Positions 11,541-22,511 of a DNA stretch of 64,000 nt are shown one piece after another. Source of the stretch: Rhynchonema sp. JSB1_4 (lineage: Eukaryota; Nematoda; Chromadorea; Monhysterida; Xyalidae); assembly GCA_030248065.1 (NCBI GenBank), contig JASAMV010000855.1, forward strand, positions 62,001 through 126,000, written 5' to 3'. Under the pieces are notes generated by a model that was not told where the DNA came from, ran no database searches, and saw only the letters and a program-made list of their open reading frames with translations. The position numbers and the translations under genes were made by a program. Position 1 is the first letter of the stretch. Each line of letters opens with the position of its first letter.

Positions 11541-12413
11541 AGCTTTAGTAGTTCCCTCATTTTGTGTCACAAAAACAGCAAATGACTAATCCACGACCAC
11601 TGCAAACAGGCGAGCAACGTGGAGTCTGTCTATAGCTTACGACACGCCCAATAACTGTACAGTATATGGTATGGGGTGTCCTATATTACACATGCAGCGG
11701 TTGTTGGGATGTCTGGGAACTGTATGAGTCCATCACAACACCATTTCAAACTGAAATATAAGCGCCGCTGGAAATTTTTTGAGAATCATGAGTAATAAAA
11801 CACATGAAAACATGCCTTTTTACCTTAAAAAAGTCGGAAAATAACGAAAAAAAGTGAAAAAATAATAAAAAAAAGTGGACGTACTTTTTAAAATTTTAAA
11901 ATAAAAAAGTGGCCAACTTTTTTTTTTACTTTTTTTTAATCCAACCCTGCCCCCAACCCCCCTCGGGTTTTGTGGTAGGTAAGTACTCAGAGGGGGTAAC
12001 CCCCCAACCCCCCCCAGCCACTACTATGGGGTAGTGTACCAGGCCGGGGCGGGTAGGATACCATTGGGGGGACCCCCCTCCCCCTCCCCAGCCACAGCAC
12101 TGGTGTACCTGGCTCGGCGGTTAGCAGTGTAGTTCCTGGGGGGAGGGGGTCCCCCCTCGGGTACGCTATCTCCCCCTCGCCTCAGGTGGTACACTATCCC
12201 CCTATCTCCCCCTCCGGGTACACTATCTCCCCCAATTTTTGCCTAAAATAGGCATAGCTGTGAAATTGACAGTTCTTGATGCGTCAAGAAGTGTCTAGTT
12301 ACCGTTTTTATCACTAACCCGATCCCGAACGATACTTCCCACCAGGCGTTCCAGTTGCTCCTCCACTGCCACGACGAAATTGAAGGAAAGAGAATACCGT
12401 GAAAACCTATGTA
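11541..12413. repeat. Repeat mosaic incl. GGTACACTATCTCCCCC module
   Basis: Contains A/T-run DNA ending in the solo hAT-like end CCAACCCTG (about 11940-11949). Next come GGGTAGTGTACC-type words ending CCACAGCACTG near 12100, then a second copy of the CAGTGTAGTTCCTGGGGGG module from 12125 that breaks off near 12255. No gene seen. Confidence 0.45.
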
Positions 12414-12862
12414 CCGTAAAAACCTAAATACAGCCCCCCCCCCCCCGGAATCGCGCCCCCCCCGTAATACAGCCCCCCCAAAATGGGGTCAGTGAATTAA
12501 TAGAGCCCCCCCCCCCGGAATAGAGCCCCCCCCCCTAAGTAACATCCCCTATACAGTAGTGTATTAAGGCGTGATAGTGGTACATAGGTACATTTATGCA
12601 CGTTTGTTGTTCGTTCAGAGCACATAATACGATTTCTTATTGACGATTAGACACGAATAAATGCGATTACAAGCGAAAAAACATCCTTTCAAACCCCTTT
12701 TTAGGGGTTTTTGGGGGTATTTCTGGGAACAATTTTTTCAGGTTCGGGTCAGTGAATTAATAGAGGCCCCCCCGGAATAGAGCCCCCCCCCCCGTAATAG
12801 AGCCCCCCCAAAATGGGGTCAGTGAATTAATAGAGCCCCCCCTTCTATTTAGGTTTTTACGG
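12414..12862. mobile_element. TA-flanked MITE, CCGTAAAAACCTAAAT termini
   Basis: Inverted ends CCGTAAAAACCTAAATA and complement, with TA outside both (412-413 and 863-864 of the 12-kb block). Arms are TAGAGCCCCCC / AATACAGCCCCCC arrays; the centre includes a unique segment around 12545-12740 that recurs near 13060-13230. Confidence 0.6.
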
Positions 12863-13264
12863 TATTAATTACCGTAAAAATAGAAGGAGGGCTCTATTAA
12901 CTCACTGACCCCATTTTGTGGGCTCTATTACGGGGGGCTATATTCCGGGGGGCCTCTATTAATTCACTGGCCCGAACTTGAAAAAATTGCTCCTAGAAAT
13001 ACCCCCAAAAACCCCTAAAAAGTGGTTTGAAAGGATGTTTTTTCGCTTGTAATGTAATCGCATTTGTTCGTGTCTATTCGTCAATAAGAGGCGTATTACA
13101 TTTATGCACGTTTGTTGTTCGTTCAGAGCACATAATGCGCCTCTTATTGGCAAATGGACACGAATAAATGCGATTACAAGCGAAAAATCATCCTTTCAAA
13201 CCCCGTTTTAGGGGTTTTTGGGGGTATTTCTGGGAACAATTTTCAGGTTCGGGTCAGTGAATTA

Positions 13265-14134
13265 CCGTAAAACCTAAAATACAAGGGGGGGCTGTATTTT
13301 TTCACTGACCCCTTTTAGGGGGGGCTGTATTTTTGAGTGGGGCTCTATTTTTGGGGGGGCTGTACTTTTTCGCTGCCCAAAATCAAAAAATGTTTCAAAA
13401 AATACCTCTAAAATGGAGTTCTGTCAGGTGTTACTGGTCATTATTGAGTGTTTTTGGGTGCAGATCTTCCATAAAAGGCTTAACGTCATCATATACTCAA
13501 CCACAAACGTTGTACATAAGGTGTCTTATACAAGAACTTGATTTTACGACCCCCAAGCGGGGAATTCCAAGTTGGGGGGCAGTGTAGTGGCTGGGGGGGT
13601 ATGGGGGGGGGGGGATTCCCCCCCCTAAGGGGTATCTATCTCGAGTCAACCCTTAGGGGGGGGATGGGGGGGGAAGGGTATCTATCTCGAGCCGACCCCA
13701 AAGGGTATCTCGAGTAAGCAGATTTATAGTTTTCAAAGGCAAAAATAGGTGTTTTTCGACCTCGGGACCCCCAAAAATCGCGCGCTCCGCGCGCAAACAC
13801 CCGAAAACGGTCATTTTAGGCCAATTTTCGGCAAAAATGTCAAAAAGTACCCATTTTTAGGCAAATTTTGCAGTAAAATTGCATGCAAAAAACGGCCTTT
13901 TTTTCGCCTTTTGACGGACCATAGGGGTATCTTGGGTAGCCTCTGGGGGGTATCTCGAGTAAGTCCGAAACCTTCCCCCCCCTAGGGTATCTTGGGTCGA
14001 TTGGCCTGCCACCACACTGTTGGGGGGGGGGCTGTATTTTTGGGGGGCTCTATTTTTTTACTGGCCCCTTTTAGGGGGGGCTGTATTTTTTGGGGGGGCT
14101 CTATTTTTGGGGGGCTCTATTTTAGGGAATACGG
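13265..14134. mobile_element. TA-flanked CCGTAAAACC element (nested)
   Basis: Left end TA|CCGTAAAACCTAAAATA, right end CTATTTTAGGGAATACGG|TA, with GGGGGGCTGTATTTT arrays in the arms. The unique body at about 13350-13570 matches 270-490. Interrupted by the hAT-like insertion 13580-14019. Confidence 0.6.
13580..14019. mobile_element. hAT-like MITE, CAGTGTAGTGGC / TATCTCGAG family
   Basis: Ends CAGTGTAGTGGCTGGGGG and complement CAGTGTGGTGGCAGGCC, with perfect 8-bp duplication TTGGGGGG (13572-13579, 14020-14027). The homologous locus near 483-505 lacks the insert, which confirms the borders. The interior carries GGTATCTATCTCGAGT words and the hairpin core TCGCGCGCTCCGCGCGC at about 13777-13793. 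A second member is at 17352-17760. Confidence 0.85.
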
Positions 14135-14229
14135 TAATAGAGGCCCCCCGGAATAGAGCCCCCCGTAATAGAGCCCCCAAAATGGGGTCAGTGAATTAAT
14201 GGAGCCCCCTTCTATTTAGGTTTTTACGG

Positions 14230-14349
14230 CAATTGCATTTATTCGTGTCTATTCGTCAATAAGAGGCGTATTATGTGCTATGAACTAACAATGAACCTGC
14301 GTAAATGTACTTGTGCGCCACTATCAAGCGTTAATACACTATAATTTTC
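14230..14349. other. Short unique spacer
   Basis: Contains a copy of the AATAAGAGGCGTATTA sequence also found near 13082 and 13139; no gene. Confidence 0.3.
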
Positions 14350-15237
14350 AGTGGTGTCGTTGGGGGGAGGGGGTTACCCCCCTAGTATCCGGTATCTTGA
14401 TTTTTTCACCCAGGGGTATCCGGTATCCTGACTTTTTGTCCAAGGGTATCCTACCCTAAAAATTTTCTGAAAACGGTAAAAATCGCCTATTTTTACCTCC
14501 AAAATGCTCAAAATCGCTTGCTGGCGCAAGCAAAGCCCCCAAAATGACCATTTTTTGCGCTTTCAACACCGATTTTGCTCAATTTTCCTCTTAAAAAATT
14601 GACTTTTTTTGAACAACCCCCCTGGGTATCCGAGATTTTTTATTTTAGGGAGCAACCCCCCCTGGTATCCGAGATTTTTCATTTTGGGTATCCGGTATCC
14701 GAAAATTTTGGATTTTGGGTGTCCGGTGGTATCCTGACTTTTTGATTTCCCAACGACACCACTAGGGTTAGAGAGATGTCGGGTCCGGGTGTCGGGTGCC
14801 AAAAAAGTGTAGGTGTCGGGTGTCGGGTACCTCCAGATGTCGGGTGTCGGGTTTTTTGGGACCCGACAGCCGACACCCGACACTTACGGTTCAAAACATC
14901 AGTTTTGCTGAGAGAAGAATTTTGAGAGAAAATTTTCTTCGAACCAAATATTTCCGAAGACGCAGAATGTGACATTTTGGTGTTTATTTCGTGCGAAAAT
15001 ACTTGAATTCAGTAACTTGAGCCAAAAATTTCACTAATGATGCAAATGAGCAAAAATTTGCCTGTTTTTGGTCCAAAAACAGATGTCGGGTGTCGGTTTT
15101 TTTCAAAAACTAGGTGTCGGGTTTTTTTGCAACTGCCGGGTGTCGGGTGTCGGCTTTTTTTCTCAGATGTCGGGTGTCGGGTACTTCCAGATGTCGGGTG
15201 TCGGGTACCCCCCGACCTGTAACCCCAGACACCACTG
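14350..15237. repeat. CAGTGGTGTCGTT modules with private word arrays
   Basis: Begins CAGTGGTGTCGTTGGGGG; the mirrored end CCAACGACACCACT is at about 14747-14762, enclosing GGTATCCGGTATCCTGAC words. From 14770 to 15225 the word is GTCGGGTGTCGGGT in both orientations, closing with CAGACACCACTG near 15237. No matching 8-bp duplication was found, so borders are tentative. ORFs across it are repeat artefacts. Confidence 0.5.
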
Positions 15238-15239
15238 GG

Positions 15240-16070
15240 CAGTGCTGTGGCTATTTTTGCGAGGCGGGTAGGGTACATAGGTGGAAAAATCCGGGGCGGG
15301 TAGGTAGGGGGATAGTGTACCTGGAATCTTGGGGGGGGAATCCGGTTTGGGGGAGGGGAAAGATTTTTCGGGGCGGGTAGGGTACAATACAAGTTTTTTG
15401 GGTGCCTATTTTTGTATGCTATAAAGTGCATATATCGCGCGTAGCGCGCGATTTCTTGCACTTTTAAGGGTTTTCGGTCAAATCGAAATTCGGGCATTTT
15501 TGACCGAAAAATGAGCATTTTGAGGGCAAAAATCGGGCGGGTAGCAGTGTAGTTCCTGGGGGGAGGGGGGTCCCCCCCTAAGGTACACTAACCGCCGCGA
15601 CCAAGGTACACTAGTACACTAACCGCCGCGCCAGGTACACTAACCGCCTCAATTTTTGCCTAAAATCGGCATTTTTAGGCCTAAAATGGGCATTTTTAGG
15701 CCTAAAATGGGTGATTTTCAGGTCAATGATGTCAAAAGTCGCCAAAATACCCTTTTTATGGAGAATTTTTTCCAAAAAGGGGTAAAAATCGGTCAAATTT
15801 TCTACCTCAAAAAGTGACTTTTTCCTTGATTTGGGTCTTCCCCCCCTTCCCCCCCCCAGGGAGGTACACTAACCGCCGCACGGAAAAAAGGGGTAGGTAC
15901 ACTAACCGCCGCGCCGGACCAGGAACTACACGCGGGTAGGGATAGGGTACAAGAGCGGGGCGGGTAGGGGGGTAGGGTACCGGATCGGGGCGGGTAGGGG
16001 GTAGTGTACCGGGGCGGGTATGGTACCAACCAATTGGGGGAGGGACCCCCTCCCCCGAGCCACAGCACTG
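15240..16070. mobile_element. hAT-like element, CAGTGCTGTGGC termini
   Basis: Ends CAGTGCTGTGGC and GCCACAGCACTG enclose GGGGCGGGTAGGG words in both arms and a hairpin core TCGCGCGTAGCGCGCGA near 15436. It is split by the younger element 15545-15931. No clean 8-bp duplication at its outer ends, so family membership rests on the TIR only. Confidence 0.5.
15545..15931. mobile_element. hAT-like MITE, CAGTGTAGTTCC / CACTAACCGCC family
   Basis: Ends CAGTGTAGTTCCTGG and CCAGGAACTACAC with perfect 8-bp duplication GCGGGTAG (15537-15544, 15932-15939). Interior words are GGTACACTAACCGCCGC, with an AT-rich AGGCCTAAAATGGGCATTTT centre. Inserted into the 15240-16070 element. Confidence 0.75.
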
Positions 16071-16194
16071 TGTGCGGGACCCCTCCAGCTAGCTAGCTTT
16101 CTTGCTCGGACCAACTACATCACTGGAGCAATATCCAATACGCAGGGGGCAGTGCAGGCTTCACAAATGCAGAAATTGCAATTATCGTTTTCAG

Positions 16195-16414
16195 CAAATT
16201 GAGCAGTGGTCGCTTTTCTTCACGCACCGAACCGAGGTTCCCGATAAGTCATTCAATCGTCTTATGCGCGCCGCCCTTTTCGCGTTTGGTGGACTGAGCG
16301 GCAGATTTTCTATCGTAACAAACAGAGCGGCGCAGTTCTGTGACAGTCGATTTCTGCCACGCTGCTCATTCAGATCTGTTGTAAAACGGTCACTCTGTTT
16401 GCCTCAATATCGAG
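16195..16414 (+). CDS. Possible internal exon, unknown gene
   Basis: An open 73-codon segment sits between a TTTTCAG acceptor (ends 16194) and a GTAAGG donor (16415). It has ordinary complexity, unlike the surrounding repeats. The reading is arginine-rich with a glycine/alanine patch (LFAFGGLSGRF). No domain recognised, and no partner exons found before the kinase gene at 18.1 kb. It could be a 5' exon of that gene or of a lost gene; it may equally be chance. Confidence 0.2.
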
Positions 16415-16759
16415 GTAAGGTGAGGTTACTTGAATCTTGTTTGGGCAGATGCTGGTTTGGTTTGAATGCTGCTTGTGGTGCGGGACGCGGTCCATGGGGC
16501 CGACCGGTTCCCCAGCTTTACAGTGGTATTTGCGGATGAGGTGCGGTGCGGGTGCCCAACAAGGAGCTTTTTTCGATTGTTTGTTGTGGTGTTATATTTT
16601 TTATTATAGTTGCAATTTTTCGGAAAAATATATGTACTGAAAAAAACATTTTTTCAGACTAAAAGTGTGTTTTGCCGTTCAGACCAAAAGACCACCAAAA
16701 CCAAAACCGGTTCTGATGGGGTATATTTGGCAAAATGTGGTCTAAAATTACTTCTCGAG

Positions 16760-17150
16760 CAGTGGTGTCGTTGAGAAATCGAAATTTTCTCATACCCAGC
16801 GCAGTTTTCGGGAATTTTCCCATACATACCCCCAAAAATCAAAAATTTCCCATACCAGGGGGGTTTTCTCCAAAAATTTCCATACGCGAGGGGGTTTTTG
16901 AAAAAAATGACTCCAAAAATCTTCCAAACGTACCAAAAAGTGGTCTAAAAGTGCTGAAAACATAGTTTTCTTGCGGTAGCAAGCGATTTTGGACATTTTT
17001 AGGCAAAAAAATGGTCAATTTTGGTTCTTCTCGGGGTCAAAAAGTCATATCTTAGGGGTGCTTGCTCCAAAACTGAAAAATTGCCCATACCCCCGGCCGA
17101 TTTCCCATACCATACCCCATACCAGGGGGTAACCCCCAACGACACCACTG
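16760..17150. mobile_element. hAT-like MITE, CAGTGGTGTCGTT / CCCATACC family
   Basis: Ends CAGTGGTGTCGTTG and CAACGACACCACTG. The interior repeats CCCATACCAGGGGG and TTTCCCATACC words. Flanks TTCTCGAG and TGCGTGAG agree at 5 of 8 positions, so a target duplication is only possible. Same TIR as the 14350 module but a different internal word. Confidence 0.6.
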
Positions 17151-17351
17151 TGCGTGAGGAAAAACATGCTGGTCAAGTCGATTTAAACACACAAAAATTG
17201 GTGATTTGAGAAACCGACCTCGGCACTCTCCAAGTTTTTTTTTTGCAAAGTTTGGTAATTTTTCCAAAAATTTCCGATATCTTTCCAGTGCCCGGAAAAG
17301 TATCGGTTCGTTATTTTGGCCTCTGGAAAAAGGTGTTTTTCCACCTGCAAC

Positions 17352-17760
17352 CACTGTAGTGGCTGGGGAGGATGGGGGGATTTCCCCCAAAGGGGTATCT
17401 ATCTCGAGTCAACCCTTAGGCGGGATGGGGGGAAGTGTATCTATCTCGAGCCGACCCCAAAGGGTATCTCGAGTAAGTAGATTTATGTTTTTCAAAGGCA
17501 AAAATATGTGTTTTTCGACCTCGAAACCCCTGCAATCACCCAGAAATGATCATTTTAGGCCAATTTTCGGCAAAAATGTCAAAAAATACCCATTTTTAGG
17601 CCAATTTTGTAGTAAAATTGCATGCTAAAAAACGGCCTTTTTTCGCCTTTTGACGGACCATAGGGGTATCTTGGGTAGCCTACTGGGGGTATCTCGGAGT
17701 AACTCCGAAACCTTCCCCTCCCCTGGGGTATCTTGGGTCGATTGGCCTGCCACCACACTG
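17352..17760. mobile_element. hAT-like MITE, second TATCTCGAG family member
   Basis: Perfect 8-bp duplication CCTGCAAC (17344-17351, 17761-17768) and ends CACTGTAGTGGCTGGGG / CCTGCCACCACACTG. The body closely matches 13580-14019 but the GCGCGC hairpin core has been replaced by CCCCTGCAATCACCC. Confidence 0.8.
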
Positions 17761-18113
17761 CCTGCAACTATAATTTTTATGATTATCGTTTGTTTAGTAT
17801 TCTCTAATCTGTGATTCCTCTTGGTCAGTCAGTGATTTATAAGTTTCCGATGCTCAAGAGAAACAAATGATGCAATGTAGTTCCACCGGATGAAAGTGCT
17901 TCGCTCTTCACAAAACTGCTATCAGAAAGAAAAAACTCTAAACAATAAAATGACTGGAGTGGGGTGGGGTGGGGTTAGAGATCTGAACTTGAAATGTCTG
18001 GTGTCGGATGTGTTCCGACATGTGACTGGAGGTACCCGATACCCGACTGAACATTCTTGACATATTCCAGCCTGAGTCATTTTATTGTTTGAGTGGCCGA
18101 AAATTATGTGCTA

Positions 18114-19819
18114 ATGAATGGCGAGAATCTCATTTCGATTTCAGTGCCGAACAACAACGGTTTCATCGATGACCAACTCATGAAGATGAATCGAGGTCGT
18201 CCGTTCATAATAGGCGTCGCCGGCGGGACCGCGTCCGGCAAGGTTCGTTGGTTAATAAACGATTTTCGTGTTTGTTGTCACTTTTGTTTTTCAGTCAACA
18301 CAACAATGTTTTATATGTCTTTGCTTCAGTCGTCCGTGTGCACAGCAATCACGCAAAGTTTAACGCACGAACAGAAGAGCAACGTGGCCATCATTTGCCA
18401 GGACTCGTTCTACAAAGACCTTGATGAGAAGGATGCCGCCTTGGCCAGGCAGGGCAAATACAATTTCGACCATCCGAGTCGGTTGTTTTGATTGAGTTTT
18501 CTTTTCAGAGTTCTATTTTTTGAACTTTTTATTGCAGACGCATTCGACCACGAACTCATTTACGAGACACTTGTGAAGATTCGCGAAAGTGAGACGGTGA
18601 AGATACCGATTTATGACTACAAGATGAATGCGCGGTGAGTTGCGTAAACATTTGCTTGTAATTGCATCATTTGTCTTGCAGTTGCTTTCTGTCTGCAGAT
18701 TGGAAGGCGAATTTACGGAAGTGCCGCCAGTGGATCTGGTATTGATGGAGGGCATCCTTGTTTTCCACGACCCACGATGTCGCGACATGTTTGACATGAA
18801 AATCTTTGTGGATGCCGACCCTGATATTCGATTGGCCCGCAGAGGTGCGGTTGCTTCGGCTTCAGTTTCACCCACTTAGCTTTGATATTGACGTGCGCAC
18901 TTATTGTGTTGCTTGTATGTAACTTCTTTCGAACAATGAAAACCTTTGCCGTGTCTTGCTCTCTCTTTTTTCGCCTTCTGTGCCACGTGTTTCTCTCTTT
19001 CCTTTCAGTCGCTGTGCTAGCGGCGCGCGAAAATAACCCAACTGCTAGCAGTGATAACAGTGACCTTTCACTTGAGAGTGACTGTACGTCCAGGCATGAT
19101 GCGTTTTTTGCCACTTTCCTCCAATAATATTGCAGTTTTTTGTCAAACAAGGTGCCCATCTTGTTTTTGTGCAGATTATTGATTATGCGGGAATTATGCG
19201 GATTATGCGAAAAACATCTTTTACAGTGAAACGTGACATGGAAGACCGGGGCCGAAGTTTGGATATGATTCTAAAACACTATGAAACATTTGTCAAGCCG
19301 GCATTCGATGATTTTTGTTTGCCGTCGAAAAAATACGCCGATATCATTATTCCAAGAGGTGCCGCTAATGACGGTTGGCTGGTGATGTTTTATTAAGGAT
19401 TGTTTATCGTTTCTAAAAACATTATGAACAGAAAGTCCGACCATTATGAATGTCCAGTGTCTTGCTAAAATTTTCTATTGTTTGAAAGAACGCCACCAAG
19501 GTGAACAATTGTTAACCCACCAGTTGTGTGGTCAAAATCAATATTGTGCACAAATGAAAATTTCCCAAAAATGGCGATTTCAGTGGCGATATCGTTGATG
19601 ACGAAGCACATCCAGGATTTCCTCACTTCGACGCGGAGCAACAATCAAACTCCTCCGCACGACAATCTAGCGGAGATTAATGTGGCTGCGCATGGTCAGA
19701 ACGGAGGACTGCAGCTTGATGGGCCGTCGAGTGTCACCGAGATGCAGCCGGGTGCCGGTGGTGGGAGGCGTAGGAGGACACAATCGCACACGCAAGTGGT
19801 GCAGCAGACTCCGCATTGA
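18114..19819 (+). CDS. uck: Uridine-cytidine kinase (UCK1/2 type)
   Basis: ATP-dependent phosphorylation of uridine and cytidine to UMP and CMP (pyrimidine salvage, cytosol). Exons: about 18114/18147-18242, 18330-18477, 18538-18634, 18699-18844, 19227-19373, 19584-19819; phases agree throughout. The Walker A loop [12 protein letters not shown] is split by the first intron. Other family motifs: [18 protein letters not shown], the EGIL strand, [14 protein letters not shown] and the [10 protein letters not shown] / ADIIIPRG region. After HIQDFL the tail is low-complexity Q/N/G-rich. The 5' end is uncertain: an in-frame ATG at 18114 exists, but TTTCAG just before 18147 may be an acceptor for an unseen first exon, and ATG 18180 is an alternative. 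Length and order match animal UCK2. Confidence 0.93.
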
Positions 19820-22130
19820 GAATTGGAGGTTAATAATTTGTGCTCTGGTTTCTTGGTTGGCCGTAGCGTTGCGGTTATGGCATTGTCGAGGTTACGTGTT
19901 TGTTGGCAGATGCCAAATGTGATGTGGCGATCGGATTGCGTCTGCCTTTGTCGCGTGACTTTTGCATTTAGAATTGTTTTTCTCGTCAGTGATTCAAATC
20001 ACTAGCATCAGCAGATCTCATCAGACCTAAGAAAGTCACTTGACACTTGACTGCAGCAAGACCAACCCAATTCAACTACCACCGCCATTTTGCTACCGGC
20101 TAAGCTGGTGGTGTTTGATTTATTTTCGGTCAATTATCACGAAATTGGCATTCTGCGCCTGTATCACGCCCTGAGAGACACTATTGTTCACATGTGTCTA
20201 GTTTTTCATCATGTTCTATGCATTCATAATTTCAGAAGAGCCGGACAAAACAAAGAAGCCGGACAATCACTTTTTCTGTTACACTTTTCTTATAAACATC
20301 TGTGTAGGCCCCCGCCCGAAAAACACCAAAACAAACCATCGCGGCAGAAACACCCACCCCGGGAGCACCCCGCACCAAAAAGGGGCGGGGGCGGCCAAGA
20401 GAACCCCCTCAACACGTCGGCACAGCAGAAAAGAAAACACCCGCCCGCAACACAACCACACACAACACAAGGACGCGCCCACCAAACACCCCCTGTGGAA
20501 AAATCCCTACCATGGGGTTCCACACTGGTGCGGCTACGCCGCGCCCTGCCCACGAATCATTTGGATTTGCGGGGAATTCGGCACCGAAAAATACCAGACC
20601 CCCTCAAATCCAAACATACTCTCCAAAAAGCATTTAAACTTTATTTTAGCCTTTTATACTTCAGCACGGGGGGCGTCTCTAGCTTTTTTTTCACTCATGA
20701 CTTGTTATTCCTTTTTTTATGTTGAAGTTCCATGTTGTATTCAAAGTATACATAGTGCTGGCATAATTAATATATATATTTTATATATATACATAGATAT
20801 TATCTTTTTTTTATTACTGACAGCTTGTATGGATGGCTCTTAATATCCCTAAATAGCTGATTAATAAAAAAAACAAAATCAAATAACAAATAATTTACAG
20901 CCACGCTCACCACAAATAATTACAAGACAAGCAAATGGTGTTTTGATCGACTCCATAGTTTTCCTAATAGTCGTAGCTAAATGCTCATCATAATACAACT
21001 GCTTATTATAATAAATAGAATAAACCACCTCAACAAGACGGAGCCGTAATATATCTCACGTCCTTTGAACACGCCTTTTCCCATTTTTGTATTTGCATTC
21101 TTTGCATTCATACATAATTACTCCTTCATACACATAACCACCCCACCCCCCTGTTTTCTTTCACCACCCCCCATTATTTTTTCTCCGACCACCACCCCAA
21201 AAAATCCCCTCCGTCTCCTCACACTACTTTTTCTTTTTTTTTCTCTCCCCCTTCTCTGCCCCTCCAATTTTTAAACATCTGTACTATAATCACAATTCGT
21301 ACCCAGCTACATTTCAATTTTATATTGGTTTTTTCACTGGCTTCGCTGTGTTTTCCTTTCCGATTCCGCTGTTGTGTACAAACGGGTATCTCTTCGCAAA
21401 TTTTCAATCGAACTGTTTTTACCAGCAGTGTCCGTGTGTTTATAAATTACAGTACGTAACACGTGTCAGAAAAAAAATTTCTTGATTCTCCGGTATTATG
21501 TTCTTGTCTCATGTTCGAAAACATTTTAGAAACCACGAAAGTCTTCCATTGGCTCAAGTGTCAGTATTTCGGTGTCACATGTCTTGCTTCAACTCATTCA
21601 ATTACAATCCATGACTGCTTTCCATGCTTTTTCTTGATTGTCTTTTTTAATTGTTATTTACGTTTTTTGGTATTTTAGTCACAGTTATCATTTCATTTTT
21701 ACGTTTCTTTTGAATTATGATTGCATTTTCACAACCGTTTCGCCTTTTGGCAAGATTTTGATTTGTACGTTGAGCTGAATCATGGCAGAGCTTGTTGTTT
21801 CGGCTTGAAAGATGTGAACATTCGTTGTTGTTTTTTGTTGGAATGTTATCTTCCGGAACTGATCTTATGAGACCGCAGTTGTTATTTAAACCATGGTGTT
21901 GTTGATTTTGATTCTTTTCAAACACGCTTGTGTTTTTTCAAACGAGATGTTCTTTCGTTCTGTTTTTTGCTCTTGTTTGTTGTCGCCCGATAAAACGTGA
22001 TGTTTTTATCCTGTTTTCGTTGTCGGTTTGTTATGAATCAGTTTGAAGCTGATAATGCTCATAATCGGAGTGTTTTATTTGGTTTGAAATTACGATGCAA
22101 TTGTCGGGGGCTTTCGGTAGCACATAGTGG
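19820..22130. other. Intergenic, with C-rich anomalous block
   Basis: No gene supported. 20300-20580 is a C/A-rich, G-poor block sharply unlike its AT-rich neighbours, giving long proline/histidine/threonine frames without domains. 20770-20800 is a TATATA run. 21120-21260 is pyrimidine-rich. 21440-22130 is AT-rich without features. Confidence 0.4.
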
Positions 22131-22377
22131 GTGGGGGCCCCCCCCCGGGGAGGTCTCTATCCCCCCTCAACCCTTGGGGGGGGGGGGGAGACCCCCCACC
22201 CACGAAAAATATTCTTAAACAAAATTTTTCCACCTAAAAATCGCGCACCCAAAAATGGTCATTTTAGGCCAATTTTCGCCAAAAATGTCAAAAAATACCC
22301 ATTTTTAGGCCAATTTTGTGGTAAAATTGCATGCTAAAAAACGGCCTTTTTCGCCTTTTGACGGACCATAGGTCGGT
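22131..22377. repeat. Fragment related to the TATCTCGAG hAT-like family body
   Basis: TTTTAGGCCAATTTTCG, TACCCATTTTTAGGCC, TTGCATGCTAAAAAACGGCC and CCTTTTGACGGACCATAGG match 13820-13925 and 17550-17665. The left part carries different G/C runs (GGGGAGGTCTCTATCCCCC). No terminal repeats or target duplication recognised, so it is a fragment or a distinct family. Confidence 0.5.
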
Positions 22378-22511
22378 ATCGGCCGCGAACAACCCTCCCC
22401 CCAGATGACATGCCTCGGAGGATGCTTTAAACCTCCCCCCCACCCCCCCCCCCACTCCTCTCGCTTCCCACCTCGTACTGTTGTGCACTTTTTGAGTTTT
22501 CAGTTGCCAAA

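Larger units (their letters stand above)
12872..14229. mobile_element. CCGTAAAAATAGAAGG element, host of nested insertions
   Basis: Left end TA|CCGTAAAAATAGAAGG and right end TTCTATTTAGGTTTTTACGG; the right TA flank is not kept (CA instead). Inside sits the related element 13265-14134, which itself hosts the hAT-like element 13580-14019. This makes a three-level nest. The outer pairing is inferred from end similarity. Confidence 0.5.

Noticed and set aside
14563..15518. ORFs of RHPTP/GVGCR repeats resembling repetitive secreted proteins
   Set aside because: Translations of the GTCGGGTGTCGGGT word array in both orientations; low complexity with mirrored frames.
20090..20843. Two 210-aa frames, P/H/T-rich
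   Set aside because: Overlapping frames over one C-rich block, no domain, no splice context; composition effect.
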